A DNA stretch of 64,000 nucleotides. Origin: Thalassolituus maritimus (lineage in GTDB: Bacteria > Pseudomonadota > Gammaproteobacteria > Pseudomonadales > Oceanobacteraceae). The translations under genes and the position numbers were made by a program. The notes beneath the pieces were generated by a model. That model ran no database searches. It saw only the letters and a list, made by a program, of their open reading frames with translations, and had not been told where the DNA came from. The stretch covers positions 61,782 through 125,781 of the forward strand of contig CAJWBH010000013.1 in assembly GCA_913019975.1 (NCBI GenBank), read 5' to 3'. Below are positions 16,884 through 25,758 of this stretch, one piece after another. Each line of letters starts with the position of its first letter. Position 1 is the first letter of the stretch.

Positions 16884-17775
16884 GGGTAACTTGCTCACCC
16901 GGGAGGTTGAGCACCAACTTGCTCGCCACCAGTAACTGATGACTGGCACCGAGTTCCCGAAGATCCTCAGCCGATAGAGGAGCATCCAATCTCTTCAGGT
17001 AAAAACTGCCATCGAGGGAATAGATCTTATCGCCCACAATGGGGTGCCCCTGCGCTGCGAGGTGAGCACGAATCTGATGCTTGCGGCCGGTATGGATCCG
17101 ACACCGGATTAAAGCGCTCTCCCCACCCTTTTCGATCACATCAAACTCCGAGTGACACTGTTTCACGCTTCGGTATACGGCAGAATCAGCGTCAGAGACA
17201 GGATACATACGTGTCCGGATTTCGCTGTCTACTCGCTCTGACAAGGGAGTAAAATCTTCCAGGTGCTCCCAGGAAGGTGCTCCCCAAACGCACGCATAAT
17301 ACTCCTTAACACCCACCAGCCGGTTCAGCCGCTTCTTCCAACGTCGGTCTGCAGCCTCATGTTTTGCAATAAGAATAAGCCCTGCAGTCTCTGCATCAAG
17401 CCGATGCATCAGGCGCGCATCCCGCCACGGGGTATGCCTGCGTATTTCTGAGATCAGAGTACCGAACAAGTTACGGGTGGTGCGGCTTACGGGCAGTTGG
17501 TGGGGTTTACATATCACCATCAGGTCGTGACGTTCCCAGACGATCTGCCAACCGCCCGCTACTGCATCCTCCTGATGATCCTCCAGGAGCACTGAAAGCT
17601 CGCCGCTACCTGGTAAGTACTCAATTTCGTTCAAAGGCGTACAGCCCAGAGTGGCTCTGGCAAGAAGTTGAGTACGTTCGTACTCCGAATGCCGGGGAAG
17701 CAGCCAGAGCAGGAAGTCATCAGGCGTTCGCCCTTCGTCCGCTGCGCACAAAGTCGCCTTCAATAGATAACTCAT
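16813..17775 (-). CDS. RluA-family pseudouridine synthase
   Basis: A 320-aa RNA pseudouridine synthase. The catalytic segment is LMHRLDAETAGLILIAK, whose Asp attacks the uridine C1'. Also present are the RluA-type WERHDLMVICKPHQLPV, CRIHTGRKHQIRAHLAAQGHPIVGD and a C-terminal LVLNLPG strand. There is no N-terminal S4 domain, but 80 residues precede the core. ATG 17775 overlaps the stop of yqaA (ATGA). A longer open frame upstream lies within yqaA and was rejected. The 3' end overlaps the convergent binding-protein gene by 71 bp. The RNA target is unknown. Confidence 0.88.
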   Translation of the reverse strand: MSYLLKATLCAADEGRTPDDFLLWLLPRHSEYERTQLLARATLGCTPLNEIEYLPGSGELSVLLEDHQEDAVAGGWQIVWERHDLMVICKPHQLPVSRTTRNLFGTLISEIRRHTPWRDARLMHRLDAETAGLILIAKHEAADRRWKKRLNRLVGVKEYYACVWGAPSWEHLEDFTPLSERVDSEIRTRMYPVSDADSAVYRSVKQCHSEFDVIEKGGESALIRCRIHTGRKHQIRAHLAAQGHPIVGDKIYSLDGSFYLKRLDAPLSAEDLRELGASHQLLVASKLVLNLPGEQVTLTLPSALDHPTEVELAREYFLCM

Positions 17776-18224
17776 AGATGGGTCAGCCCCGCCCAGACAC
17801 TGTAGATAAAAAGGTAGCGCAGTGCTTTGCCTATAAAAATAAGCACAAAAGAAGACTTCCACGGCAGCTTCGCGATGCCGGCCAGCCCCACAAGAATATC
17901 TCCAAGTAATGGCACCCAGCTGAACAATAACGACCAACGACCGTAACGCGCAAAAAGGCTCTCAGCAATCTGGAAGCGGCGCGGCAACTCGTGTGAGCGC
18001 TCATAGAGCTTTCTTCCACCCATGCCCAGTCCGAAGGTTAGCCAGCCCCCGAATGTATTCCCGATAATCGCAGCAGTAGTAACCAGCCAGGCAACCGCGC
18101 CTTGCTCCAGCAATAACACCAGATACCACTCGGACCCGACAGGAAGGATTGAGCCCGCGGCCAGCGCCAGCAAGAACATAAGGCTGGCTTCTGCTATAAC
18201 TTCAAAAAAGTCCCTTTCGACCAT
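17772..18224 (-). CDS. YqaA-family (SNARE-associated/DedA-like) membrane protein
   Basis: A 150-aa inner-membrane protein with four to five hydrophobic segments. It has the VTT/SNARE-assoc pattern (SILPVGSEWYLVLLL, TTAAIIGNTFGGWLTFGLG, FARYGRWSLLFSWVPLLGDILVGLAG, FVLIFIGKALRYLFIY). E. coli YqaA is the closest named type. The role of the group is unsettled, with lipid scramblase or membrane homeostasis proposed for DedA relatives. ATG 18224 is preferred over an upstream TTG at 18260. It is coupled to the downstream pseudouridine synthase. Confidence 0.87.
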   Translation of the reverse strand: MVERDFFEVIAEASLMFLLALAAGSILPVGSEWYLVLLLEQGAVAWLVTTAAIIGNTFGGWLTFGLGMGGRKLYERSHELPRRFQIAESLFARYGRWSLLFSWVPLLGDILVGLAGIAKLPWKSSFVLIFIGKALRYLFIYSVWAGLTHL

Positions 18225-18314
18225 AGTGATAATACAGGTGTCTGATAAAATAAGACCCAATTTTACCAGTCAGGGCGTCTACGGTCGCCAACATTGCGGA
18301 TATCAGAGGCCAAC

Positions 18315-19196
18315 ATGCTGCAGTCGTTGTTTAAAGAGAAGTACGGCATTCCACTGGATGAGATCAAGCGTCGCCACGCTTACGCTGATTCTAAGTTCAT
18401 TCAGGTTCAGGGAATGGATGTGCATTACCGTGATGTTGGTGAAGGCCCTGTGCTCATTCTGTTACACGGCATGTTTTCATCACTGCACACATGGGAAGAG
18501 TGGATTGATACCCTGAAAGAAGACTTCCGGGTAATCGCTCTCGATGCACCAAACTATGGCTTAACTGGTGCGCACCCTAAAGGCATGTTTAAACATATCT
18601 ACAGTGACTTCCTGAACGACTTTACCGATGCTCTCGGCATCAGTGAGTGCATGCTTGCAGGTAACTCGCTGGGCGGCTGGATGAGCTGGGAGTTTGCGGG
18701 CCGTTATCCGGAGAAAGTCAAAAAAGTTATTCTTATCGATTCGGCCGGTTTTCTGTTTGTCACTCCCTGGCTCCTGATATCGCTGGCCTTGCCCGGTGCA
18801 ACCTTCTTAAGCCAGACCGTGAAGTATCCTAAAGCTGCATTCTGGGCGGTAATCAAAGATGTGTACGGTGATCGCTCTAAGGTCAAAAAAGAAAAAGTAG
18901 ATCTCTATTACGACCTGTCGATGCGGGAAGGCAACCGGGCTGCTTCTGCACGTGTTGTTCATTACATACGAAATATTGGTGGTTTCCGTACCGGCTATAT
19001 GAAAAACATGAATCAACCGACACTGATTATGTGGGGTAAAAAAGACCGCTGGATTCCTCTTCGCCACGTAAAATCTTTTATGAAAAAGATCCGTAATTCA
19101 GAGTCTGTGATATACGACGACGCTGGTCATATGCCGATGGAAGAAATTCCGGAAATCAGTGTCAAAGATGCCCGCGAGTTTTTATTGAGACCCTGA
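18315..19196 (+). CDS. Alpha/beta-fold hydrolase (copy 1)
   Basis: A 293-aa alpha/beta hydrolase from ATG 18315 (GAGG upstream). It has the oxyanion-hole HGMFSSLHTW motif, nucleophile elbow GNSLGG, a late Asp in GKKDRWIPLRH and catalytic His in DDAGHMPMEEIPE. The elbow and the lid resemble MhpC/haloalkane-dehalogenase-like esterases, but the Ser nucleophile points to an esterase, lipase or C-C hydrolase. It is a clear paralogue of the gene at 21030-21917: both share the initial short helix region, HYR(D/V) strand, GNSLGGWMSW/GNSLGGYISW and GH(M/V)PMEEIPE..SVKDA. Confidence 0.88.
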   Translation: MLQSLFKEKYGIPLDEIKRRHAYADSKFIQVQGMDVHYRDVGEGPVLILLHGMFSSLHTWEEWIDTLKEDFRVIALDAPNYGLTGAHPKGMFKHIYSDFLNDFTDALGISECMLAGNSLGGWMSWEFAGRYPEKVKKVILIDSAGFLFVTPWLLISLALPGATFLSQTVKYPKAAFWAVIKDVYGDRSKVKKEKVDLYYDLSMREGNRAASARVVHYIRNIGGFRTGYMKNMNQPTLIMWGKKDRWIPLRHVKSFMKKIRNSESVIYDDAGHMPMEEIPEISVKDAREFLLRP

Positions 19197-19218
19197 AACC
19201 AGCACACTAAAGAGCGAA

Positions 19219-20853
19219 TTAATTTCCAGAGTGAAGGGCGGCGATCATATCAGTTGCTGCCCGCTCATCACCCGCAGACCAGTTTCTCAGGTACGAAAGG
19301 TCCTCTGAGAAATCAGCTAGTTCGATCGACGATGCCACAGGCTTAACAGGCTGAGACTCAATGTATCGGTATTCACCGCGCTTCAGTTTCAATGCTTTCA
19401 GACAAGCGGAGTCATAACGTGGGCTATCAACACGGTTAACCACCCACCACTCGGCTTGCAAGTGGTCATGGGTAATGTCGAGTAAGACAAACCCGCGATA
19501 ATAAAAATCGATAAATTCCAGATGAGGCATCACCTGCATTAACGAAGAGCCCGCTAACGCAGCCGTTGTTTTATTACTGATTCCCGGCGATGTCACCGCG
19601 GGTGTGACTAATTCGAAGCCTATCGGAGTGTCGATTGAAGTGAATGGGTCATCATTCAGTGTCATAGCCCAACCTGAGTGAATATCGCCGGTCAGCACAC
19701 CAAAATTTTCTACATTGTGCCGGCGAATACAATCGAATAAGCGACGACGTGCCGCAGGATAACCATCCCACTGATCGTAATTAAATGGCTGCTCCGCCAG
19801 TCCGAATTGCGCCATCATCACTTGCTGACCAAGCAGCTTCCAGGTGACCCCCTCCTGCTGTGCTGAAGCCAATCGGGTCTCCAGCCAGGCTTCCTGCTCT
19901 GCGCCAAGTAAGGTTCTTTCCTCCGCATTGATTGCGTCGGGGGTTTCCGCCGGTGCATCCCGTCCTGCAAGGCGGGTGTCCAGCACCGAGAGATCCAGAA
20001 GGTTACCGAAGCGGTATCCGCGATACAGAGCCAGTCGGCCGGTGTGGCTGATTTCGCGAACCGGCATCCATTCGTAATAAGCCTGTACCGCTGCACTTAA
20101 GCGCTGCCCCCACTCACCCTGTATTAACGAGTGATTAGCAGCACCGCCCTGCCACGCATTATTCGCTACTTCATGATCGTCCCAGATGGCAATAAAAGCA
20201 TGCTGGCGGTGCACTGCCTGAAGATCTTTATCCGCCTTATAACAGGCATGCCGGGCCCGGTAATCTTCCAGCGACACGGTTTCGCCCAAAGGCTCATTTA
20301 CCCGACCGGATGCCAGCGACTCTTCAATATTGGCGTATTCGTAGATGTAGTCGCCCAGATGAAGTACGACGTCGAGGTCATGACGATGTGACAGTTCGCG
20401 ATATACATTGAAATAGCCTGCGGCGTAATTTGAACAGGAGGTAAAGGCAAGCCTGAGGTGATCGACGTTCCCTTCTGGCAGTGTCCGGAATCGACCGGTA
20501 TCAGACCAGTGCCCGCGGGCGTAAAACGCATAGAAGTAGGTTTTGCCCGGGAGCAAACCACGAACATCATGTTTAACAGTAAAGTCCCGCTCTGCTGAAG
20601 CCAGCCCCTCTCCTGAGGCAACAATACCCTGAAGAGAGCGATCGGTTGCTACTACCCACCGATATGGCACAAGATCCCGGTCGCCGTCAGGGCTGATTCG
20701 CGTCCAGAGAATAATAGCGTCGGTCAGAGGGTCACCACTGGCAATGCCGTGGCGAAAAGGAAATCCAGCCTGTTTTCTCTGATCTTTACCGCCGGGGAAC
20801 AGAAAACCACTGGCGAGACTATCAATCAGAAACTCCCTGCGAGACAGAGGCAT
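19219..20853 (-). CDS. phoD: PhoD-family alkaline phosphatase/phosphodiesterase
   Basis: A 544-aa protein with a twin-arginine signal (SRREFL at residues 4-9), so it is exported folded. It has the PhoD N-terminal beta domain (FRHGIASGDPLTDAIILWTRI) and the metallophosphatase metal ligands in SCSNYAAGYFNVYRELSHR, LHLGDYIYEY, WDDHEVANN and GVLTGDIHSGW. PhoD enzymes use Ca/Fe and release phosphate from mono- and diesters such as teichoic acid or phospholipid head groups. It lies between two paralogous alpha/beta hydrolases: it converges with the first, and its 5' end faces the second. No Pho box was identified by eye. Confidence 0.92.
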   Translation of the reverse strand: MPLSRREFLIDSLASGFLFPGGKDQRKQAGFPFRHGIASGDPLTDAIILWTRISPDGDRDLVPYRWVVATDRSLQGIVASGEGLASAERDFTVKHDVRGLLPGKTYFYAFYARGHWSDTGRFRTLPEGNVDHLRLAFTSCSNYAAGYFNVYRELSHRHDLDVVLHLGDYIYEYANIEESLASGRVNEPLGETVSLEDYRARHACYKADKDLQAVHRQHAFIAIWDDHEVANNAWQGGAANHSLIQGEWGQRLSAAVQAYYEWMPVREISHTGRLALYRGYRFGNLLDLSVLDTRLAGRDAPAETPDAINAEERTLLGAEQEAWLETRLASAQQEGVTWKLLGQQVMMAQFGLAEQPFNYDQWDGYPAARRRLFDCIRRHNVENFGVLTGDIHSGWAMTLNDDPFTSIDTPIGFELVTPAVTSPGISNKTTAALAGSSLMQVMPHLEFIDFYYRGFVLLDITHDHLQAEWWVVNRVDSPRYDSACLKALKLKRGEYRYIESQPVKPVASSIELADFSEDLSYLRNWSAGDERAATDMIAALHSGN

Positions 20854-21029
20854 ATCGTCGGCTCATTCTGTGACTGACGCGCACAGTAAACCCTCTGCAA
20901 ATGACAGCCAGATGGCCCCCATCTGACAAAACGATGACAATTTCGCAGTCAATGCTGTCGCTATTCAACCTACCGGTCACACCAAGAGACGGGCATTCTT
21001 CTGCAGAACAGAAAATAAAGGAAAGCAGC

Positions 21030-21917
21030 ATGTCATTGATGCGTTACCTGGGGCTGACGAAACTGAGTACAGCAGAGCTGGCCGAGATCTATACCAACGA
21101 TAACTCCCGATTCTTCCATTACCGTGGTGACAATATTCACTACCGGGTTGAGGGCAGTCAGGACGAAAACGCACCAGTCCTTATCATGCTGCATGGCATC
21201 ATGGCCTCGCTCCAGACCTGGGATGGCTGGGTTGAGCACCTGAAGGGGAAATACCGGATTATTCGCCTTGATGTGCCTGGCTTCGGCTTAAGCGGTGCTA
21301 TCAGTGACGGGGATACCTCCATCGAAGGAATTGTCGACCGTATCAATGCGCTGCTGGAGCACCTGAAGCTGGAGAAAGCGGTCCTGGTAGGAAACTCGCT
21401 AGGTGGCTATATCTCCTGGAGCTTCGCGGCAGAGCACCCTGAAAAAGTTCAGGCGCTCGTACTTCTGGATGCAGCGGGCTACCCAATGCAGCTTCCTCTG
21501 ATCATGAAGCTTTTCACAACTCCCTACCTTCGCCACCTGGTGCGGGTAGCAACGCCTCAGTTTGTTGTCAGATACATTCTCGGTGAGGTATACGGGGACA
21601 AGCGACGCATAGCGGAAGAAAAAATACCGTGTTATCAGGATATGATGCTGCACAAAGGCAATCCGTTATCGCTGCTGAAAATCTTTGAGGAGCTCGACAA
21701 TATGACGCCTGAGAGAGTTTCTGACGTAACCGCCCCCACTCTGATTCAGTGGGGTGAAAAAGACATCTGGATCACGCCGAAGAACGCGCCACTGTTTCAT
21801 CGGGACATCAAAGGGTCAGAGTTGATTACCTACCCAGGTGTCGGCCATGTACCGATGGAAGAAATTCCGGAACAGTCTGTGAAAGACGCCGAAGAGTTTC
21901 TGTCACGCGTTCTCTGA
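21030..21917 (+). CDS. Alpha/beta-fold hydrolase (copy 2)
   Basis: A 295-aa paralogue of the hydrolase at 18315-19196. It has HGIMASLQTW (oxyanion hole), VPGFGLSGA, nucleophile elbow GNSLGGYISW, acidic residue in WGEKDIWITPKN and His in GVGHVPMEEIPE. ATG 21030 has a strong AAGGAAAG ribosome site; the open frame extends upstream but without similarity. The gene is divergent from phoD, with about 175 bp between their starts. Lipid or ester hydrolysis is plausible for both copies, but the substrate is unknown. Confidence 0.88.
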   Translation: MSLMRYLGLTKLSTAELAEIYTNDNSRFFHYRGDNIHYRVEGSQDENAPVLIMLHGIMASLQTWDGWVEHLKGKYRIIRLDVPGFGLSGAISDGDTSIEGIVDRINALLEHLKLEKAVLVGNSLGGYISWSFAAEHPEKVQALVLLDAAGYPMQLPLIMKLFTTPYLRHLVRVATPQFVVRYILGEVYGDKRRIAEEKIPCYQDMMLHKGNPLSLLKIFEELDNMTPERVSDVTAPTLIQWGEKDIWITPKNAPLFHRDIKGSELITYPGVGHVPMEEIPEQSVKDAEEFLSRVL

Positions 21918-22138
21918 ATCTGAATGTGCCGCCTCATCAATACAAAGATGAGGCTGGCCGAAGACAGACAGGATGAATACAGCGGAATCAGATAAGCGAT
22001 GCATAGTGCTGGCCCTCAATTAACGATATTCACAGTTAACCGTGTGTCAGCACCAAACAGAAACAGATATTAACTAACGGCCCGATAGTAAATTCTGATC
22101 AAGGCTTCTTAGTTATTCTTGTTTATTCCTGTCTACTC

Positions 22139-22561
22139 TTAGCTGCTTTTTGCTGGTCCAACAAAATAGTGAGCCAAGCGGTTGCCGGCAATCAGCGCCC
22201 CAACAAAAATAAGTACGCTCTCATTACCAGACAATACGTCAACCAGCGCTGGCCCCGGGCATAGCCCGACCAGCCCCCAACCTATTCCAAACATAGCGGC
22301 ACCAGCAACCAAACGAAGGTCAATATCCTGCAGGCTTGGCAGGTGAAAACTCGAAGCGAACAGAGGTTTATTCCGGGATTTGCTTAATTGAAAGACGATG
22401 AAGAAGGTCACCACTGCGGCGCCCATCACTGCGATTAATTCCGGCTGCCAGCTCCCGAATACATCCAGAAATGCCCGGACTTTCTGTGGATCATTCATGC
22501 CTGAAACCAGCAGGCCAAGTCCAAAAAGGAGGCCACTCAGGAAAGGGATAACATACTTCAT
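22139..22561 (-). CDS. DUF6691/YeeE-YedE half-transporter (second half)
   Basis: A 140-aa membrane protein with four hydrophobic segments, beginning MKYVIPFLSGLLFGLGLLVSG. The core FGIGWGLVGLCPGPAL carries the family's conserved cysteine. It overlaps the upstream half-gene by four bases (ATGA at 22558-22561). Pairs of such half-size YeeE/YedE proteins (PmpAB type) are linked to sulfur-compound uptake in bacteria such as Serratia. Transport of thiosulfate-like or persulfide species is family-level knowledge, not shown here. Confidence 0.87.
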   Translation of the reverse strand: MKYVIPFLSGLLFGLGLLVSGMNDPQKVRAFLDVFGSWQPELIAVMGAAVVTFFIVFQLSKSRNKPLFASSFHLPSLQDIDLRLVAGAAMFGIGWGLVGLCPGPALVDVLSGNESVLIFVGALIAGNRLAHYFVGPAKSS

Positions 22562-22968
22562 AGACTCAGCCCCACTGCATTCATCATGGCGACGGTCACA
22601 ATACCGGCTGCGATAAAGGTCAGTGTCGCGACGAATGAGCGGAACGAAAGCCGGCCCATGCCGCACACTCCATGACCACTGGTACAGCCATTGCCAATAT
22701 AGGTACCAAACCCCACAAGGAGCCCCGCAGCAATCAGAAGCCCAGTGTTGTCAGTAATGTTTATCGGAGTTGAATAACCGGCCGCCTGCACGACCGGCCA
22801 GGCAACCAATAGCCCGACCAGAAACGCAAGTGCCCAATGGCGCCCTGAGTCCATAACCAGAAACAAACTGGAAAGCACCCCGGTCATACCACTGATGCGA
22901 CCGATGCCCACCCAGAGCAAAGACGCGGCGGCACCGATCAGAAAGCCACCGCCAATTTCATCCCACAT
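22558..22968 (-). CDS. YeeE/YedE thiosulfate-transporter-family protein (first half)
   Basis: A 136-aa membrane protein with the hallmark YIGNGCTSGHGVCGMGRLS motif, whose Cys residues relay sulfur in YeeE-type channels. Four hydrophobic segments flank it. ATG 22968 follows GGGAGG, and an in-frame TTG at 22980 is less likely. It is coupled to the DUF6691 partner downstream. In many relatives an ArsR-type sulfur regulator or a sulfurtransferase is adjacent; none is seen here. Confidence 0.87.
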   Translation of the reverse strand: MWDEIGGGFLIGAAASLLWVGIGRISGMTGVLSSLFLVMDSGRHWALAFLVGLLVAWPVVQAAGYSTPINITDNTGLLIAAGLLVGFGTYIGNGCTSGHGVCGMGRLSFRSFVATLTFIAAGIVTVAMMNAVGLSL

Positions 22969-23092
22969 TCTGCCTCCCAAGGCCCAGAATAAAAGCGGCT
23001 TAGTTTACCCGAACCCTGTATATCTGTCCGGTTCTGTTACCCTTGTTATACTCCTATACTACTAAGCGAATACCCAGAAACAGGAAATAACG

Positions 23093-24457
23093 ATGTCTGC
23101 AGTACTGATGCATAGCCAGGAAGGTACGCCCCTTCACCTGATCGAGAAAGAGCACTACGCCAACTGGCTCGATAGTCAGCCGGAACACGTCAAACAATGG
23201 CTTCTGCATTCGGGCTATGCTGGCTCCGGCCACACCATCATTCCAGCAACAGACGGAAGCATTGATAGCGTTTTGTGCGTGGTTGAATCTACCGAAGATT
23301 TCTTCGTCTGTGGCAACCTTTCCAGTGCATTGCCAGCTGGAACATACACTCCCGTTTCTGACCTTTCCGATGAAAGCCTGCTGGCTCTTGCCTTCGGCTG
23401 GGGCGTCGGCGCCTATCGCTTTGACCGGTACACAGAGAAATCGGCAGTCACCGCAAAACTGTCCCTGAATAACGAAGCCATTATTGAAGAAGCACGCCGT
23501 TTAACAGAAGGCACCAAACGCGTTCGCGACCTGATCAATACACCTGCGTCTGACATGATGCCGCAGAACATATCATCAGCGGTTCATTCAATGGCCGATG
23601 AATTCGGCGCAAAAGTCCGGGATATCGTGGGTTCAGAACTGCTTGAACAGAACTACCCTATGATCCATGCGGTAGGCCGCGCCAGCGAGCATGACCCTCG
23701 CCTGATTGATATGACCTGGGGAGATCCAGACCACCCTAAGGTCACGTTAGTAGGTAAAGGTATCTGCTTCGACAGTGGCGGTCTGAATATGAAACCTGGC
23801 GATTCAATGCGCCTGATGAAGAAAGATATGGGTGGTGCAGCCCACACGATCGGTCTGGCCTACCTGATCATGGCCAATAAGCTACCAGTGCGCCTGCGTC
23901 TGCTTATCCCCGCCGCTGAGAACGCAGTCAGTGGCAATGCTTTCAGACCCGGCGATGTTATTCCGACTCGCAAAGGTTTGACCGTCGAGATCGACAACAC
24001 TGACGCAGAGGGCCGCCTGGTACTGTGTGACGCATTGTTCGAAGGTGCCAGCGAAAAGCCTGACCTGATGATCGACTTCGCAACGTTAACGGGCGCATGC
24101 CGTGTTGCACTTGGCACGGACCTGCCCGGCTTCTTCACGAATCAGAAGCAGCTGGCTGGTGACCTTATGCAAGCGGGTGAAAAGATATCGGACCCTGTCT
24201 GGAACCTGCCCCTGTTCCGCATGTACAAAGAAGCCCTGCACAGCGAAGTTGCCGATATGGTCAACTCCGTTCCCGGCCCATTCGGGGGAGCAATCACAGC
24301 CGCGCTGTATCTGGAAGCATTCGTCGAAGAAACTCCATGGGTGCATTTCGACGTTATGGCCTGGAATCGCCGAGCACTCCGTGGGAAACCTGTCGGTGGT
24401 GAAGCTATGGGCATGAGAGCTATGTTCGAGTATCTGCGTCAGCGCTATCCGAACTAA
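23093..24457 (+). CDS. Leucyl aminopeptidase family (M17) protease
   Basis: A 454-aa cytosolic metallo-aminopeptidase. It has metal-binding VTLVGKGICFDSGGLNMKP (Lys and Asp ligands near 220-235), MKKDMGGAA and the M17 signature NTDAEGRLVL at 302-311. It is shorter than PepA (about 500 aa), and the N-terminal domain (LIEKEHYANWLDSQP...) matches the PepB-like/LAP2 subgroup common in marine proteobacteria. It probably trims N-terminal residues from peptides in the cytosol. A good terminator follows. Confidence 0.93.
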   Translation: MSAVLMHSQEGTPLHLIEKEHYANWLDSQPEHVKQWLLHSGYAGSGHTIIPATDGSIDSVLCVVESTEDFFVCGNLSSALPAGTYTPVSDLSDESLLALAFGWGVGAYRFDRYTEKSAVTAKLSLNNEAIIEEARRLTEGTKRVRDLINTPASDMMPQNISSAVHSMADEFGAKVRDIVGSELLEQNYPMIHAVGRASEHDPRLIDMTWGDPDHPKVTLVGKGICFDSGGLNMKPGDSMRLMKKDMGGAAHTIGLAYLIMANKLPVRLRLLIPAAENAVSGNAFRPGDVIPTRKGLTVEIDNTDAEGRLVLCDALFEGASEKPDLMIDFATLTGACRVALGTDLPGFFTNQKQLAGDLMQAGEKISDPVWNLPLFRMYKEALHSEVADMVNSVPGPFGGAITAALYLEAFVEETPWVHFDVMAWNRRALRGKPVGGEAMGMRAMFEYLRQRYPN

Positions 24458-24470
24458 GTAAATGAGAAAT

Positions 24471-24504
24471 AAAAAAGCCCGACTGCAAAACAGCCGGGCT
24501 TTTT
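24471..24504. terminator. Bidirectional terminator
   Basis: AAAAAAGCCCG-aCTG and CAG-CCGGGCTTTTT form a GC-rich stem with A and T tracts on both sides, between the convergent aminopeptidase (+) and the 288-aa gene (-). Confidence 0.88.
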
Positions 24505-24522
24505 CAGGAGTTCACAACGTTA

Positions 24523-25389
24523 TCAGGCAGTCTTACTGTCAGATTCTTTGTTGTAAATATCGTCTACGGTCACCTCAATGTTCTCAGGTTTGTGGTTAAC
24601 CACAGCCGAACTTGCCTGTTTCTGGGTCTTGCGTGTTCCCTTCTTAAAGAGGGTGCGACGCGCATCCAGAATAACCCGACCAAACGAACCACAGTCCAGA
24701 GAACCAACACAGGCCATTTCATCGCCTTTATGCCAGCTTGGGTTACGGCTTTCAAAGAAAGCGATCTTAGGCACAGCACGCTCTTTGTCAGTGATCGGTG
24801 TTACGAAGTCTGACAGTGTACAGGCGTCCTCACCGAAGTCCAGAAGGCCCGTTTCACGATTGAGTGCGCCCGGGAAGATGTTATCCGCAGCAGTAAAAGC
24901 AACATTCTTCAGGTGCGGATCATCACCGTCAATGTTCGGGTAATACTTGTAGAAGTTGTTTGCCAGAATCAGGTAGGTACGGTAGCCCATAGAAATCAGG
25001 AACCAGTACATCGGCAGAGTCGGATGACGGAGACGCTCTGAAAGCAACCAGCGGAAAAATGACTGAGGGAATGCAGAATGCCCCCAGTATTCTTTTGCCA
25101 TCACAGTATCACCGCTGAAGAGAATTCGGACTGGCTTGCCGTCGACTTCAATGGTGCGGGCAACACCCGTCGAGAAACCCACGACCTTGCCGTCGGTTTT
25201 GCGCTTAGCAATGTGAGCACCGGTTTTATTCGAGAAGTCTTCCAGGAACTGTTCAAACGGCGTGTTCTGGTAGTACACCTTAAACAGTTCGTACATTCCC
25301 AGACACTCGTCGAGAGTAATGTCTTCACGCTTTTTGAAGCGCATTTTGATCGGAGGCAGTTTCTTCTGCGCTGCTTTGTTCGCTGACAT
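24523..25389 (-). CDS. Conserved-looking protein with GNAT-like N-terminal region, unknown
   Basis: A 288-aa soluble protein. Residues 15-150 (KMRFKKREDITLDECLGMYELFKVYYQNTPFEQFLEDFSNK, then GKVVGFSTGVARTIEV, FSGDTVMAKEYWGHSAF) have the helix-strand order of a GNAT acyltransferase, but the acetyl-CoA loop is not clear, so this is only a suggestion. The C-terminal 40 residues are Lys/Gln-rich and likely disordered. The gene stands alone, with AGGAG at its ATG and a terminator after it. Upstream is a 369-bp gap with a 17-bp palindrome (25601-25617) that could control it. Confidence 0.7.
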   Translation of the reverse strand: MSANKAAQKKLPPIKMRFKKREDITLDECLGMYELFKVYYQNTPFEQFLEDFSNKTGAHIAKRKTDGKVVGFSTGVARTIEVDGKPVRILFSGDTVMAKEYWGHSAFPQSFFRWLLSERLRHPTLPMYWFLISMGYRTYLILANNFYKYYPNIDGDDPHLKNVAFTAADNIFPGALNRETGLLDFGEDACTLSDFVTPITDKERAVPKIAFFESRNPSWHKGDEMACVGSLDCGSFGRVILDARRTLFKKGTRKTQKQASSAVVNHKPENIEVTVDDIYNKESDSKTA

Positions 25390-25600
25390 AGTGAGAACTC
25401 CTGTCCCTTTTCATAGGGCTCATTTATTTTATTGTTCAAGCAGTGTCAGAAAGGTGGCAAAAGGGAGGTGTCCCAATGCGACAAAAAATAATAAGAGAGT
25501 CAGAAACACCACCACGGGAATCGCCATCAATGGCGCGCAGACGTAGTGTGAATTATGTTCTTATTATTTTTATTATCGGGGCAGTGCCCCACCATCTGAC

Positions 25601-25617
25601 GTCATCACTGTGATGAC
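25601..25617. promoter_or_regulatory. 17-bp perfect palindrome, candidate operator
   Basis: GTCATCAC-T-GTGATGAC, perfectly symmetric. It lies about 210 bp upstream of the start of the 288-aa gene. No regulator is encoded next to it. Confidence 0.45.
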
Positions 25618-25704
25618 AAGAAAATAAACAACTGTTAATTAAACTAAAATTTGTCTATTAACTGACTGAGGAGTTTACGCCTTTTCAGGCCATAGCCAAT
25701 GGGT

Positions 25705-25735
25705 AAAACGAGCCACAGAAACAATGGCCCGTTTT
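25705..25735 (-). terminator. Probable terminator of carbonic anhydrase gene
   Basis: AAAACG-GCCA / TGGC-CGTTTT imperfect stem with a 9-nt loop and a run of Ts at its minus-strand 3' side, 24 bp past the can stop. Confidence 0.55.
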
Positions 25736-25758
25736 GTTACATAATGTAGTGACTTTAG

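Larger units (their letters stand above)
25390..25758. other. Intergenic region: promoter of the 288-aa gene, palindrome and can terminator
   Basis: 369 bp without a gene. It is AT-rich around 25540-25680. It contains a GGGGC-AGT-GCCCC hairpin near 25578-25590, a perfect 17-bp palindrome at 25601-25617 and an imperfect terminator hairpin at 25705-25735 serving can. No small reading frame with a convincing ribosome site was seen. Confidence 0.6.
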
